The translations under genes were made by a program, and so were the position numbers. Positions 53,665 through 62,220 of a stretch of 64,000 bases of DNA are shown piece after piece; the stretch's first letter is position 1, and each line of letters opens with the position of its first letter. The DNA is from Ralstonia sp. SET104. GTDB taxonomy: Bacteria; Pseudomonadota; Gammaproteobacteria; Burkholderiales; Burkholderiaceae. The stretch lies in assembly GCF_003851545.1 (NCBI RefSeq), contig NZ_BHVX01000011.1, positions 62,001 through 126,000 of the forward strand, given 5' to 3'. The notes beneath the pieces were generated by a model. That model was not told where the DNA came from, searched no databases, and saw only the letters and a program-made list of their open reading frames with translations.

Positions 53665-54486
53665 TCATCGTTTGATTGACGGCGCGTCCATCTTGCCGCC
53701 GTTGGCGTTGCGGGCGAGGAACATCTCCAGCGCAGTGATCACCTCGCTGCCGTAGAGCGGTTCCGGAAAGCGCTGCTGGCGCAGGCAGTCGTACAGGCGG
53801 TGCTGCATCGTGCGCACCTCGCCTTGTGAGACGCGATAGCCCGGCCACGTGGAATACGCAAAACGCGCACCATCGGCCGTCAGCAGGTTAGGCAATTCCT
53901 GCAGGCGGATGCGCAAGCCCGGCTGGGCGTGGCAGGTGGCGCAGGCAAAGTCATACGCGCCGCCGCGGTAGAAGAACATGCGGCGGCCGATTTCATACAC
54001 GCGCTTTTCTTCGGGATGTGCCAGCGGAATGTCGATGGCAGCGCCGCGCGATTCTGACGCGACGTACGCCATCAGCCGTTCAATATCCGACGCCTTGCCT
54101 GGCGACGAGAACGGTCGGGCCGAAGCCTCTTCCTTCGTCAGCCCCTGCAGCGTCATGCGGCAGTACATGAGGCGCTGTTCGGCGTCCATCACACGGCCGG
54201 TGTCCTTGAAGAAGCGCGGCAGCCTGGCGTATGCGCCCTTCACCACGCCGGGGCCCAGGCCCAGGTCACACGCTTCGAGCGACGCCTGCTTCGGGCCGGC
54301 AGGCTTCTTCCAGAGATCCTCGCCGGCGGCTTCCCAAAGCTCGGCCGGATTACCGTCGGCCAGCATTTCGCGGTACTGCGCGATGCCGGCGGCGGTGCTG
54401 TCCTTGGTGTCCTGCGCGCTGGCCGTGAGGGCAACGCCAGCGGCCAGCGCCGCACCCAGCGTGACGATTTGTTTGAAGCGTTTCAC
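53665..54486 (-). CDS. soxA: Sulfur oxidation c-type cytochrome SoxA (monohaem type)
   Basis: A 273-residue protein with signal peptide, cysteine pair LEACDLG...LMYCRM where di-haem forms carry a first haem, the true haem site CATCHAQPG, and the active-site cysteine in HRLYDCLRQQRF that is modified to persulfide. Start is GTG at 54486 with GGAGGGG before it; the longer upstream frame has no such site. Confidence 0.92.
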   Translation of the reverse strand: MKRFKQIVTLGAALAAGVALTASAQDTKDSTAAGIAQYREMLADGNPAELWEAAGEDLWKKPAGPKQASLEACDLGLGPGVVKGAYARLPRFFKDTGRVMDAEQRLMYCRMTLQGLTKEEASARPFSSPGKASDIERLMAYVASESRGAAIDIPLAHPEEKRVYEIGRRMFFYRGGAYDFACATCHAQPGLRIRLQELPNLLTADGARFAYSTWPGYRVSQGEVRTMQHRLYDCLRQQRFPEPLYGSEVITALEMFLARNANGGKMDAPSIKR

Positions 54487-54505
54487 AGTCCCCTCCGCGG
54501 GTCGC

Positions 54506-54958
54506 CTACGGTTTGATATAGGCGAAACCTTCTTCCTGCTGCAAGCGGGTGATTTCCACCACACCGGCGGGCACGACTTTGGCTTCAAGCAGCAGCTTGT
54601 CTTCCGGCACCTTGAAGGCCATCAGCGAGTTGTGGCACACGCGAAACTCCACACCCATGCTGGCCAGCGCGGCGACGGGCGCGTCAAACGTGCGGCCCTG
54701 CGCATCCTTGGCCCCTTCGACCAGGAACTCAATACCGTGCCCCAGCGCCACCACCACAATCTTCGTGCCGGGCGCACCGTTGAGGTGGTTGCGCAGGTTG
54801 CCGATGGCGCGCACGGCCTGGTCATTGCCTTCGCTCAACTGGTAGACCACCTTGTAGCGGGCGCCGCCGCCCGCGCGCGGTGCATTCTGGGCAGCAGCCT
54901 TGCCGGCCACGCCCAAGGCCGCCAGCGCGGCGGTCACACGAAAGAAGCTGCGTCGCAT
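54506..54958 (-). CDS. DsrE/DsrF-like sulfur-relay protein in the sox operon
   Basis: A 150-residue exported protein with signal peptide (FFRVTAALAALGVAG) and a DsrE-like fold containing VCHNSLMAF, where the cysteine may carry sulfur. It lies between soxZ and soxA, a place seen for COG1416-type proteins in some sox clusters. A sulfur-transfer role is inferred from context. Confidence 0.75.
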   Translation of the reverse strand: MRRSFFRVTAALAALGVAGKAAAQNAPRAGGGARYKVVYQLSEGNDQAVRAIGNLRNHLNGAPGTKIVVVALGHGIEFLVEGAKDAQGRTFDAPVAALASMGVEFRVCHNSLMAFKVPEDKLLLEAKVVPAGVVEITRLQQEEGFAYIKP

Positions 54959-54992
54959 CTCGGACTCCTGTGCTTGCCTGACTGGATGGCGC

Positions 54993-55304
54993 TTACTGGA
55001 TCGACGTCTCGTCGGTGCGCTTGTCACCGTGGTTATCAACCCACGTGACCGTTACCTTGTCGCCCTTGGCGCCGCCCTTGAACTTGAAATTGAGGAACGG
55101 ATCCTTCGATACGGCCGGGCCGAACTGTGCGTCGAGCACCGTCTTGCCGCTGTGAAGCACCGTCACGTTGGTGATGTGCCAAGCCGGCACGACCTTGCCG
55201 GACGCATCCTTGCGCTGGCCGGTTTCCATGTCGTGCTTCATCAGGATTTTCACGTCGGTCGTGCCGCCGTTTTCCATTGCGCGAATGCGCATCGGGTCTG
55301 CCAT
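54993..55304 (-). CDS. soxZ: Sulfur carrier partner SoxZ
   Basis: A 103-residue beta-sandwich protein without signal peptide that pairs with SoxY and is exported with it. The opening MADPMRIRA and VTVTWVDNHGDKRTDET close are typical. ATG at 55304 has AAGGAG. Next to soxY, 17 bases downstream of it. Confidence 0.93.
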   Translation of the reverse strand: MADPMRIRAMENGGTTDVKILMKHDMETGQRKDASGKVVPAWHITNVTVLHSGKTVLDAQFGPAVSKDPFLNFKFKGGAKGDKVTVTWVDNHGDKRTDETSIQ

Positions 55305-55321
55305 GGTGTGCTCCTTGTTCT

Positions 55322-55792
55322 TTAGCCGCCGCAGCCGCCGAGGGTAACCTTCACCTCCTTGCTCGCGAGCACCCACTTGCCGTTGGCACGCACGGCAGCG
55401 TAGACCATCGAGGTCTCGCCCATCTTCACGCGCGTGCTGACAAACGGATCGGTGCCGCCAGGAATGGCGAACGTGGCGGCCAGCGTGTTCGGGTTCTTTT
55501 CGACCAGGATGGCGATCAGGTCGGTGCCGGGCAGCGTGCTGGTCACCACCAGCGGCACCACGGCGCCGTTCTCGGCGATATCCGGGGCGGTGAGCTGTAT
55601 GCCAGCGCCGCCCTTGTCGACAGCGCCGCCGCCCAGTTGCTTGAGCACGTCATTCACGCCCTTGACGGCGAACGCGGCCTTGTTCCACTCGGCGGCCTGT
55701 GCCGGTGTGGCAATGCCGGCGGATACCAGAAGCGCCATCATGGCGCCCGCGCGCAGCACGTCCCGGCGGGAGAGGTTCACGGAATCCGTCAT
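55322..55792 (-). CDS. soxY: Sulfur carrier SoxY
   Basis: A 156-residue protein that carries sulfur intermediates on its C-terminal GGCGG arm, which is present. A twin-arginine signal (LSRRDVLRAGAMMALLVSAG) leads to the periplasm. ATG 55792 has GAGGG; 55804 overlapping the upstream cytochrome stop is an alternative. Confidence 0.95.
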   Translation of the reverse strand: MTDSVNLSRRDVLRAGAMMALLVSAGIATPAQAAEWNKAAFAVKGVNDVLKQLGGGAVDKGGAGIQLTAPDIAENGAVVPLVVTSTLPGTDLIAILVEKNPNTLAATFAIPGGTDPFVSTRVKMGETSMVYAAVRANGKWVLASKEVKVTLGGCGG

Positions 55793-55800
55793 CACATCCC

Positions 55801-56148
55801 TCACTTGGCCGGGGCGCCCGCGAGCACCCAGTCGATCACGGTTTTCAGATCGGCATCAGCGATCTTCGGATTGGCCGGCATCGGGATCTGGCCCCAGTTG
55901 CCCATGCCGCCTTCGCGCACCTTCTTGATGAGCTTGGCTTGCGCCCCGGCATCGCCCTTGTACTTGGCGGCGACGTCCTGGTAGGCCGGGCCGACGAGCT
56001 TGCGGTCGACGGCGTGGCAGCCCATGCAGGCGTTCTGATTGGCGATGGATTGCGCGCGGGCAGCATCAACGGCGGCCAGCGCGGACGTGGCGGACAGCGC
56101 CAGGCCGGCCAGCGCGGCGCTCGCGGCGAGCGTGGGGGCGAACTTCAT
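55801..56148 (-). CDS. Small class I c-type cytochrome, first gene of the soxYZ transcript
   Basis: A 115-residue cytochrome with a signal peptide, haem site ACMGCH and methionine ligand in WGQIPMPANP, like cytochrome c551/552. It likely receives electrons from SoxXA and passes them to an oxidase. It precedes soxY and overlaps its alternative start, so it belongs to the sox operon. Confidence 0.88.
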   Translation of the reverse strand: MKFAPTLAASAALAGLALSATSALAAVDAARAQSIANQNACMGCHAVDRKLVGPAYQDVAAKYKGDAGAQAKLIKKVREGGMGNWGQIPMPANPKIADADLKTVIDWVLAGAPAK

Positions 56149-56256
56149 GCGGTCTCCAGAGGATGGGGTTGCCCGCTTGCGTGTGCGGACCAATGGTCGC
56201 AGTGGGCAGAATCGGACCCAATATTGTGCCCGAAGTGGGCCAAATCCTATGTCGCC

Positions 56257-56293
56257 CAAAAAGCAAAACGCCCGGAACCTCGCGGCCCGGGCG
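56257..56293 (-). terminator. Terminator between eamA-like gene and the sox operon
   Basis: On the minus strand CGCCCGG and CCGGGCG form a 7-bp stem followed by TTTTGCTTTTTGG. It ends the DMT transporter gene, so the downstream cytochrome-soxY operon has its own promoter in 56149-56256. Confidence 0.8.
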
Positions 56294-56316
56294 CTTGTTT
56301 GGCGAGGATACGGCGC

Positions 56317-57204
56317 TCAGGCCACCGCCCGCCGCGGCACCAGCCGGCCGCCGAATACGTTCAGCAAGAGCCCCGCCATGACCACCGCGCCCCCCAGCCA
56401 TTGCGCGGGCACCAGCCGCTCGCCGAGCAGCACGGCGGCCGACACCAGCCCCACGACCGGCACCAGCAGCGTGAGCGGCGCGACCTGGCTCGCCGCATAG
56501 CGCGCCAGCAGGCGGCTCCACAGGCTGTAGCCGAAGATGGTGGCACCAAAAGACAGGTAGACGATCGCGCCAATGCTCGACCCGCTGATGTTCGCCAGAC
56601 TGCGGGCGATCTGCTCGGGGCCCTCCATCCAGTACGACAGCAGCAGAAACGGAATCGGCGGAACCACCGCACCCCACACCACCAGGCTCACCACATTCAC
56701 TGGTCCGATGCGTTTGGTGACGATGTTGCCGCTGGCCCACGAAAACGCCGCGCACAGCGTCAGCAGGAAGCCGGCCGTAGTCATGCCCGTGACCGAGCCG
56801 CCGCCCGCCATGCCGATGACGCCCAAGCCGCAGGCCGCCACCCCCATGCCCGCCAAATGGAACCACCGGATCGGCTCGCGCAGCACGATGGCCGCGATCG
56901 TCAGCGTAAAGAACGCCTGCGACTGCAGCACCAGCGAGGCCAGCCCCGCCGGCATGCCCACGTACATGGCCGAGAACAGAAAAGCGAACTGCCCGAAGCT
57001 GATGGTGGCGCCATAGGCGAGCAGCCATTTAAGCGCAATCCTGGGGCGCGGCACGAACAGCACCGCCGGGAAGGCGACCAGCGCAAAGCGCAGCGCCCCC
57101 AGCAGCATGGGCGGCACACCGTGCAGGCCCACCTTGATGACGACGAAGTTGACGCCCCACACCAGCACAACGGTCAGGGCCAGCAGCAGATCCTTTGGAG
57201 ACAT
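56317..57204 (-). CDS. eamA: EamA/DMT-family metabolite exporter
   Basis: A 295-residue inner-membrane protein with ten helices in two EamA repeats. Start region LVWGVNFVVIKVGLHGVPP and TISFGQFAFLFSAMYVGMPAG resemble E. coli EamA, an O-acetylserine/cysteine exporter. Its place between two groups of sox genes makes a sulfur-compound exporter attractive, but this is inference. Confidence 0.82.
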   Translation of the reverse strand: MSPKDLLLALTVVLVWGVNFVVIKVGLHGVPPMLLGALRFALVAFPAVLFVPRPRIALKWLLAYGATISFGQFAFLFSAMYVGMPAGLASLVLQSQAFFTLTIAAIVLREPIRWFHLAGMGVAACGLGVIGMAGGGSVTGMTTAGFLLTLCAAFSWASGNIVTKRIGPVNVVSLVVWGAVVPPIPFLLLSYWMEGPEQIARSLANISGSSIGAIVYLSFGATIFGYSLWSRLLARYAASQVAPLTLLVPVVGLVSAAVLLGERLVPAQWLGGAVVMAGLLLNVFGGRLVPRRAVA

Positions 57205-57310
57205 GATGGGTCAGATGTTCAAACGGCCGCCCGCGCGGCCATATGACGCACTGTAGGCGCGGGCCGCCTGCACGACTTGCACAATCTTGCGCATTGTTTG
57301 TGCCGTGGGC

Positions 57311-58603
57311 CTAACCGAGCATGTCCGACCAGATTGCGCGGCTCCAGCCTTGGGCGAGCTTGCCCTCGGCGGCGGAAGGCGCATCCGACAACCCGCCGGC
57401 ACCGGGCACTGTGACCATGGTGTGCTCGGCCGGGTCGTAGCGGTGGACGGTCGCCACGTGCATCGCCTCGTCTGGCGTGGCAAAGCTGTAGCAGGTGTTG
57501 GTGTAGAGCGGCGACGCATCGGGCGCGTGCCCGGCGAGCATCGCCACCACTGCAGCGGCGGCCACCTTGCCGTGCTGATTGGCCATGTGGCCCGACTTGG
57601 GCATCAACGGCGCGGTCTGGATGGCATCGCCAATCACATGCACGCCCGGCGCCACCTTCGATTCGAACGAGAGGAAATCCACCTCGCACCAGCGTCCGTT
57701 GGCCGTCGCCAACCCGGCTTGCACGGCAATCGCCCCTGCACGTTGCGGCGGGATCAGGTTGACCACATCTGCCTGCACATCGTCCTGCACGTCGAACTTG
57801 AGCACGCGGGCCTTGGCATCAATGTCGACGGCGTTGTACTGCGGGCGATATTCAATGTGCCTCGGATAACGCTCGGCCCACACGCGCTTGAACAGTGCGC
57901 CCTTGGAGGTCACGTCGTCATTGGCATCGAGGATGAGCACGCGCGCATCCGGCTTGGCGCGCTGCAGCCAGTTGGCGATCAGGCAGGCGCGCTCGTACGG
58001 CGCGGGCGGGCAGCGGTACGGCGCCAGCGGAATGCTGATCGCCACCGTGCCGCCATTGGGCATGGCTTCGAGCCGATGGCGCAGTGCCAGCGTCTGCATG
58101 CCGGCCTTCCATGCGTGCGGAGCCTGCGCAGCCGTAGCGGCGTTGGCGAGGCCGGGAATCGCGCCGGGCATGAAATCAATCCCGGGCGAGAGAATCAGGC
58201 GGTCGTAATCGAGCGTACCGCCCCCGGCCAGCCGCACCTGCTTCGCGCCGAGGTCGATGGCCGATGCGCGGTCGCGCACCCAGCGCACACCATGGCGCTC
58301 GACCAGGGCGTCATACGGCACGGTAATCGACGCCATGTCACGGTCGCCCGACAGCACGAGATTCGACAGCGGGCACGAGACAAACGCGGCGTTCGGCTCG
58401 ACCAGCGTCACGTCGACACGGCCACCGGAGAACACGCGCACGTACTTGGCCGCCGTCGCGCCGCCATACCCGCCGCCGACCACCACCACGCGCGCATTGC
58501 GCATGCCCGATAGCGATGCGCACGCAGCCAGCGGCCCGGCCAGCGCCGTTGCTCCAAGCGCGCGCAACATGGCGCGTCGATCCTTGCGCAGCGACTCACT
58601 CAT
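57311..58603 (-). CDS. soxF: Sulfide dehydrogenase flavoprotein SoxF/FccB
   Basis: A 430-residue exported FAD protein of the flavocytochrome c sulfide dehydrogenase type. A twin-arginine signal (RRAMLRALGATALAG) precedes VVVVGGGYGGATAAKY. Redox cysteines expected are in AAFVSCPLSN and APYRCPPAPYERA, both present. It oxidises sulfide and hands electrons to the adjacent cytochrome, whose stop overlaps its start by ATGA. Confidence 0.9.
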   Translation of the reverse strand: MSESLRKDRRAMLRALGATALAGPLAACASLSGMRNARVVVVGGGYGGATAAKYVRVFSGGRVDVTLVEPNAAFVSCPLSNLVLSGDRDMASITVPYDALVERHGVRWVRDRASAIDLGAKQVRLAGGGTLDYDRLILSPGIDFMPGAIPGLANAATAAQAPHAWKAGMQTLALRHRLEAMPNGGTVAISIPLAPYRCPPAPYERACLIANWLQRAKPDARVLILDANDDVTSKGALFKRVWAERYPRHIEYRPQYNAVDIDAKARVLKFDVQDDVQADVVNLIPPQRAGAIAVQAGLATANGRWCEVDFLSFESKVAPGVHVIGDAIQTAPLMPKSGHMANQHGKVAAAAVVAMLAGHAPDASPLYTNTCYSFATPDEAMHVATVHRYDPAEHTMVTVPGAGGLSDAPSAAEGKLAQGWSRAIWSDMLG

Positions 58604-58947
58604 GGCGCCTCCTGCGGTTGGCGCGACAGCCAGCCGGCAATGGCAGCCATCTGTGCGTCGTCATAACCACGTGCGATCTGGCCCATCACCGTGGACGGGC
58701 GCGTGCCGTTGCGAAACGCCTGCAACGCATCGATCAGCTCGGCCTGCGAGCGGCCCGCCAGCGACGGCAATGTCTGCGCGGCGCGCCTGGCCCCCGGCGT
58801 GGCGGGGGCAACATCGGCGTGATGACAACTGGCGCACGTAGCGGCCCAGGTGCGGGCTTGCAAGTTGGAGGGCGGGCGATCGGCCGCCTGGGCCGTGGAC
58901 AGCGCCGCAAATAGAACGGCGGCAACAAAACGGTGGACGACGGGCAT
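58600..58947 (-). CDS. c-type cytochrome subunit of sulfide dehydrogenase
   Basis: A 115-residue monohaem cytochrome with signal peptide, CASCHHADV haem site and a methionine in STVMGQIARGYDDAQM. It is coupled to soxF and should be its electron acceptor (FccA/SoxE-like, though shorter than di-haem forms). Confidence 0.85.
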   Translation of the reverse strand: MPVVHRFVAAVLFAALSTAQAADRPPSNLQARTWAATCASCHHADVAPATPGARRAAQTLPSLAGRSQAELIDALQAFRNGTRPSTVMGQIARGYDDAQMAAIAGWLSRQPQEAP

Positions 58948-59021
58948 GGGGGGCTGCGAAGTCGCGGAAGCGTCATACGCTAACACGCACGGCTGGCTAT
59001 GTGCCCCGTGATGCGCGCAGG

Positions 59022-59050
59022 CAACAAAAAACGCAGCGCGGTGGCTGCGT
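59022..59050 (-). terminator. Terminator after the BON lipoprotein gene
   Basis: On the minus strand ACGCAGC and GCTGCGT form the stem, followed by TTTTTTGTTGC. It separates the dolP-like gene from the cytochrome. Confidence 0.82.
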
Positions 59051-59088
59051 TCCCTGCGAAGCGATGTTGCCGATGCCGCTGATATGGC

Positions 59089-59895
59089 TTACGGCAATTG
59101 CTTGCCCGGCGGCAGTGCCGGCGAGTTGGTCGGTGACACGGTAACGCCCGGCGCGGCCGACGTCACAGGTGCCGGTGCCTGCGTGGCCGTTGGCGTGCCT
59201 TGCACCGGCGCGGGCGTGCCTTGCGATGCATCGGGCGCGGTCGACGGGTTGGTCGACGTGGCGTTCGAATCCAGGCGCCTGCGTTCGTCTTCGCTCACGT
59301 AGTCGAACACCTTCACGACCTTGTTGACGCCACCCACGGTGCGCACGGCCTCGGTGGCCTTGTTGCCTTCGGCCTCGGTCACCACACCCAGCAGGAAGAC
59401 GGTCTGCGCTTCGGTCGTCACCTTGATGGAGTTCCAGGGCACGCCTTCCGTGCCGGCCAGCATGCTCTTCACCTTGGTGGTGATGTACGTATCGTTGGTG
59501 CGCGAGCCAAACGTGCTCGACACCGGCGTCACCACGATCTCGTTGACGACCTCGCGTGCGTTCTGCAGCTTCTGCGCGTACTGGCCGATCTCCTGCTTGG
59601 TCTGCTCGGTGCCGGCTTCGCCGGTCAGCAGCACCTTGCGGTTGTAGACCGTCACGTTGACGTGGGCGCGGCCGTCGTAGCGCGAGATCAGCGTGCTCTC
59701 GGCTTCCATCTGCAAACCGCGGTCGATGGTCTGGGTAGCGGTCGGGCGACGGTCGGTGGCAAGCGCCACGCCGCCGGCCACGGCGCCGGCAAACAGCGGG
59801 AAGCAGGCGGTCAACTGCGTGGCGGTGACACCGGCCAGGGCGGCCAGCACGACAATGCGGCGGGCGCTGGCAAACGTAGGCGACGAGAGTTTCAT
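59089..59895 (-). CDS. dolP: BON-domain outer-membrane lipoprotein, DolP/YraP-like
   Basis: A 268-residue lipoprotein with lipobox-like TQLTAC, two BON domains (~50-115 and ~130-200) and a Thr/Pro-rich tail. DolP in E. coli maintains outer-membrane integrity at the division site. The tail after ~205 is longer than in E. coli. It follows yraN by 40 bases; no diaA gene lies between them as it does in E. coli. Confidence 0.85.
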   Translation of the reverse strand: MKLSSPTFASARRIVVLAALAGVTATQLTACFPLFAGAVAGGVALATDRRPTATQTIDRGLQMEAESTLISRYDGRAHVNVTVYNRKVLLTGEAGTEQTKQEIGQYAQKLQNAREVVNEIVVTPVSSTFGSRTNDTYITTKVKSMLAGTEGVPWNSIKVTTEAQTVFLLGVVTEAEGNKATEAVRTVGGVNKVVKVFDYVSEDERRRLDSNATSTNPSTAPDASQGTPAPVQGTPTATQAPAPVTSAAPGVTVSPTNSPALPPGKQLP

Positions 59896-59935
59896 GCTGT
59901 CCTTGGATGAAATCCGGAAGAAAGAAGAGCCAGGC

Positions 59936-60328
59936 TCAAGCTTCGACACCGAAGGCATCGCGCATCCATGCAATGCGTGTGCCATCGATGGCGATGACGT
60001 CAAAACGGCAGGCGGGCACATTCTCGGCCTGCCGTGCGAGAAAATCTTCGGCTGCGGCAATCAGGCGGCGCTGTTTGGCGGGCGTGACACTCGCGGCCGC
60101 CCCGCCGAAACGCTGCGTGGAACGCGCCACGCGGGCGCGCACCTCGACAAACACCAACACACCGGCCGCATCGCGCATCACCAGATCAATCTCGCCGCCC
60201 TTGCAGCGATAATTGCGGGTGACCACCGACAAACCGCGCGCCTGCAGATAGCGCAGCGCGCGATCTTCACCGGCCTCGCCGGTTGTAGCGTTGTCGTGTG
60301 GCACAGGAACGGGCTGCGGCGCGTGCAT
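59936..60328 (-). CDS. yraN: UPF0102 nuclease-fold protein YraN
   Basis: A 130-residue protein with the family core GEDRALRYLQARGLSVVTRN, GEIDLVMRD (acidic nuclease-like residues) and VFVEVRAR. The fold is related to restriction endonucleases and Holliday junction resolvases; the role is not settled. The ATG at 60328 starts the alignment, but has a poor ribosome site. It is divergent from rsmI by 35 bases. Confidence 0.85.
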   Translation of the reverse strand: MHAPQPVPVPHDNATTGEAGEDRALRYLQARGLSVVTRNYRCKGGEIDLVMRDAAGVLVFVEVRARVARSTQRFGGAAASVTPAKQRRLIAAAEDFLARQAENVPACRFDVIAIDGTRIAWMRDAFGVEA

Positions 60329-60363
60329 TTGCGGTTTGAACCAAGTGACTGAGAGAAGTTCTC

Positions 60364-61266
60364 GTGAGTGATCCTGACTGGACCCTGCTGGCGCACGACC
60401 AGCACTATCCCGCCGGCGCATTATATGTGGTGGCCACCCCCATCGGAAACGCCGCCGACGTGTCGCTGCGCTCGCGTCATGTGCTCGGCCTCGTTGATGC
60501 GGTGGCCTGCGAGGACACGCGCAACACCGGGCAGTTGCTCAATCGGCTGGGCTTGTCGCGGCCGATGCTGGCGGCGCACGAGCACAACGAGCGCGAGGCA
60601 GCGGCGCGCATCGTCGCGCGTCTGGCGCAGGGCGAGCGCATTGCCTATGTGTCTGATGCGGGCACACCCGGCGTGTCAGACCCCGGCTCGCGCATTGTCG
60701 AGGCGGTGCGTGCGGCGGGCCAGCGCGTGATCCCGCTGCCGGGCGCGAGCGCGGTGGTCACAGCGCTTTCCGCCGCCGGCGAGCTGCTCGACACGTCGGA
60801 TGGGCAATTCACGTTTGTTGGCTTCCTGCCGCCCAAGGCTGGGCAGCGCGACGCCGCCATCCGTCAATGGGCGGCGCATGGGCCGGCGTGGGTGCTGTAC
60901 GAGGCGCCGCATCGCATCGACGCCACTCTCGCCGCGCTGGCGGAGCATTTGCCAGCGCGGCGTTTGCTCATCGGTCGTGAGCTGACCAAGCTGTTCGAGC
61001 AGATTGTCGTGCTGCCTGCAGCCGATGCACCCGCATGGCTTGCCGCCGATGCCGCCCACGGCAAGGGCGAGTTCGTCTTGGTGGTGGAAGGCGCAGGCAC
61101 GCAGGATGCGGCACCGACCGCCATGGCGGCGGATCAGGTCTTGCGCTTGCTGTTGGCCGAGCTGCCCGCCAAGCGCGCGGCCAAGCTGGCCGGGGCGATT
61201 ACGGGTGCGCCGGTAGACGCGCTGTATCAGAGCGCGCTGGCGTTGAAAAACGAGGGGAAGGATTGA
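60364..61266 (+). CDS. rsmI: 16S rRNA (cytidine1402-2'-O)-methyltransferase RsmI
   Basis: A 300-residue SAM enzyme of the tetrapyrrole-methylase fold. Family signatures LYVVATPIGNAADVSLR, CEDTRNTGQLLNRLG, VSDAGTPGVSDPGSRIV and LPGASAVVTALSAAG are present. It modifies C1402 in the ribosomal decoding centre. Start is GTG at 60364. Confidence 0.95.
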   Translation: MSDPDWTLLAHDQHYPAGALYVVATPIGNAADVSLRSRHVLGLVDAVACEDTRNTGQLLNRLGLSRPMLAAHEHNEREAAARIVARLAQGERIAYVSDAGTPGVSDPGSRIVEAVRAAGQRVIPLPGASAVVTALSAAGELLDTSDGQFTFVGFLPPKAGQRDAAIRQWAAHGPAWVLYEAPHRIDATLAALAEHLPARRLLIGRELTKLFEQIVVLPAADAPAWLAADAAHGKGEFVLVVEGAGTQDAAPTAMAADQVLRLLLAELPAKRAAKLAGAITGAPVDALYQSALALKNEGKD

Positions 61267-61287
61267 CGGTGCTGAAAGACGGCTGAA

Positions 61288-62019
61288 TCAGCGGCGCTTG
61301 GCGCGACGCTTGATCGCCTTCTTCTTTGCGGGTGCGGGCTCATCACCGCCCACATCGGCATCACCGTCATTGCTGGCGACGTCGGTTTGCGTCAACTCGG
61401 GGCGCAACGCTTCGACTTCGGCGCGCGACAGACGGCGGATCTCCACCTGCGTCGAACCGCGCTTCACGAAGTCCAGACGCTTGGCCGCCGCATACGACAT
61501 GTCGACGATGCGCTTGCCGTGATACGGGCCGCGATCCGTCACCTTGGCCACCACCACGCGGTCGTTGGAAAGGTTACGCACCAGCACCCAGCTCTGCAGC
61601 GGCAGCGACGGATGCGCCACCGTGAAGGCGTTCATATCGAAGCGCTCGCCACTGGCGGTACGGCGGCCGTGGAAGCCGCGGCCGTACCACGAAGCCACGC
61701 CGCGTTGCTCGAACGTACCGAGGTCGGCGCGCAGGCCGGGGCTCGTATCTGCGTTCTCGTCAAGCTTGAGGCTGCTCGAATCCGGCACGCCGCGAAACGA
61801 CAGCGCGCCCCAGGCATCGGGGTTGTTGCGCGGGTCGGCCGGCTTCAACGCGGCGGCTGCAGGCTTGCTGGCCTGCAGGCCAGGCTGCCCACCCGTGGGC
61901 GGTTCGCCGGGTACGGCGGCACAGCCTGCGAGCGCCAGCAGTGCGGCACCATGCGTCAGCCAGGCACGCAGCGTGCGGCCGGCCGAAAGGCTGGGGATCG
62001 GGTGGGTCAACTGGAACAT
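61288..62019 (-). CDS. rlpA: Septal lipoprotein RlpA
   Basis: A 243-residue protein with lipobox LLALAGC, then the double-psi beta-barrel (GVASWYGRGFHGRRTASGERFDMNAFTVAHPSLP, VKVTDRGPYH). RlpA acts on denuded glycan at the division site. The SPOR domain of E. coli is missing; instead there is a Lys/Arg-rich tail (KKKAIKRRAKRR), so localisation may differ. The ATG at 62019 gives the usual signal sequence. Confidence 0.88.
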   Translation of the reverse strand: MFQLTHPIPSLSAGRTLRAWLTHGAALLALAGCAAVPGEPPTGGQPGLQASKPAAAALKPADPRNNPDAWGALSFRGVPDSSSLKLDENADTSPGLRADLGTFEQRGVASWYGRGFHGRRTASGERFDMNAFTVAHPSLPLQSWVLVRNLSNDRVVVAKVTDRGPYHGKRIVDMSYAAAKRLDFVKRGSTQVEIRRLSRAEVEALRPELTQTDVASNDGDADVGGDEPAPAKKKAIKRRAKRR

Positions 62020-62220
62020 GGCCGCGAGTCTAACACGCATGCTTTGATCGATTATTTACATTTCCTATTAAAAGGATCACATCATGCTGTCATCTCGCAT
62101 CAATTTTGTAATATTTTCTTTCCGATGTAACAGTGCGCCCCGCGAGCCCAGTGCTGGCGCGGGCTCGGCCCGATACAATCGGGTTATCCCTGACATGCGC
62201 AAATGCGCGCCAAAGATCAC

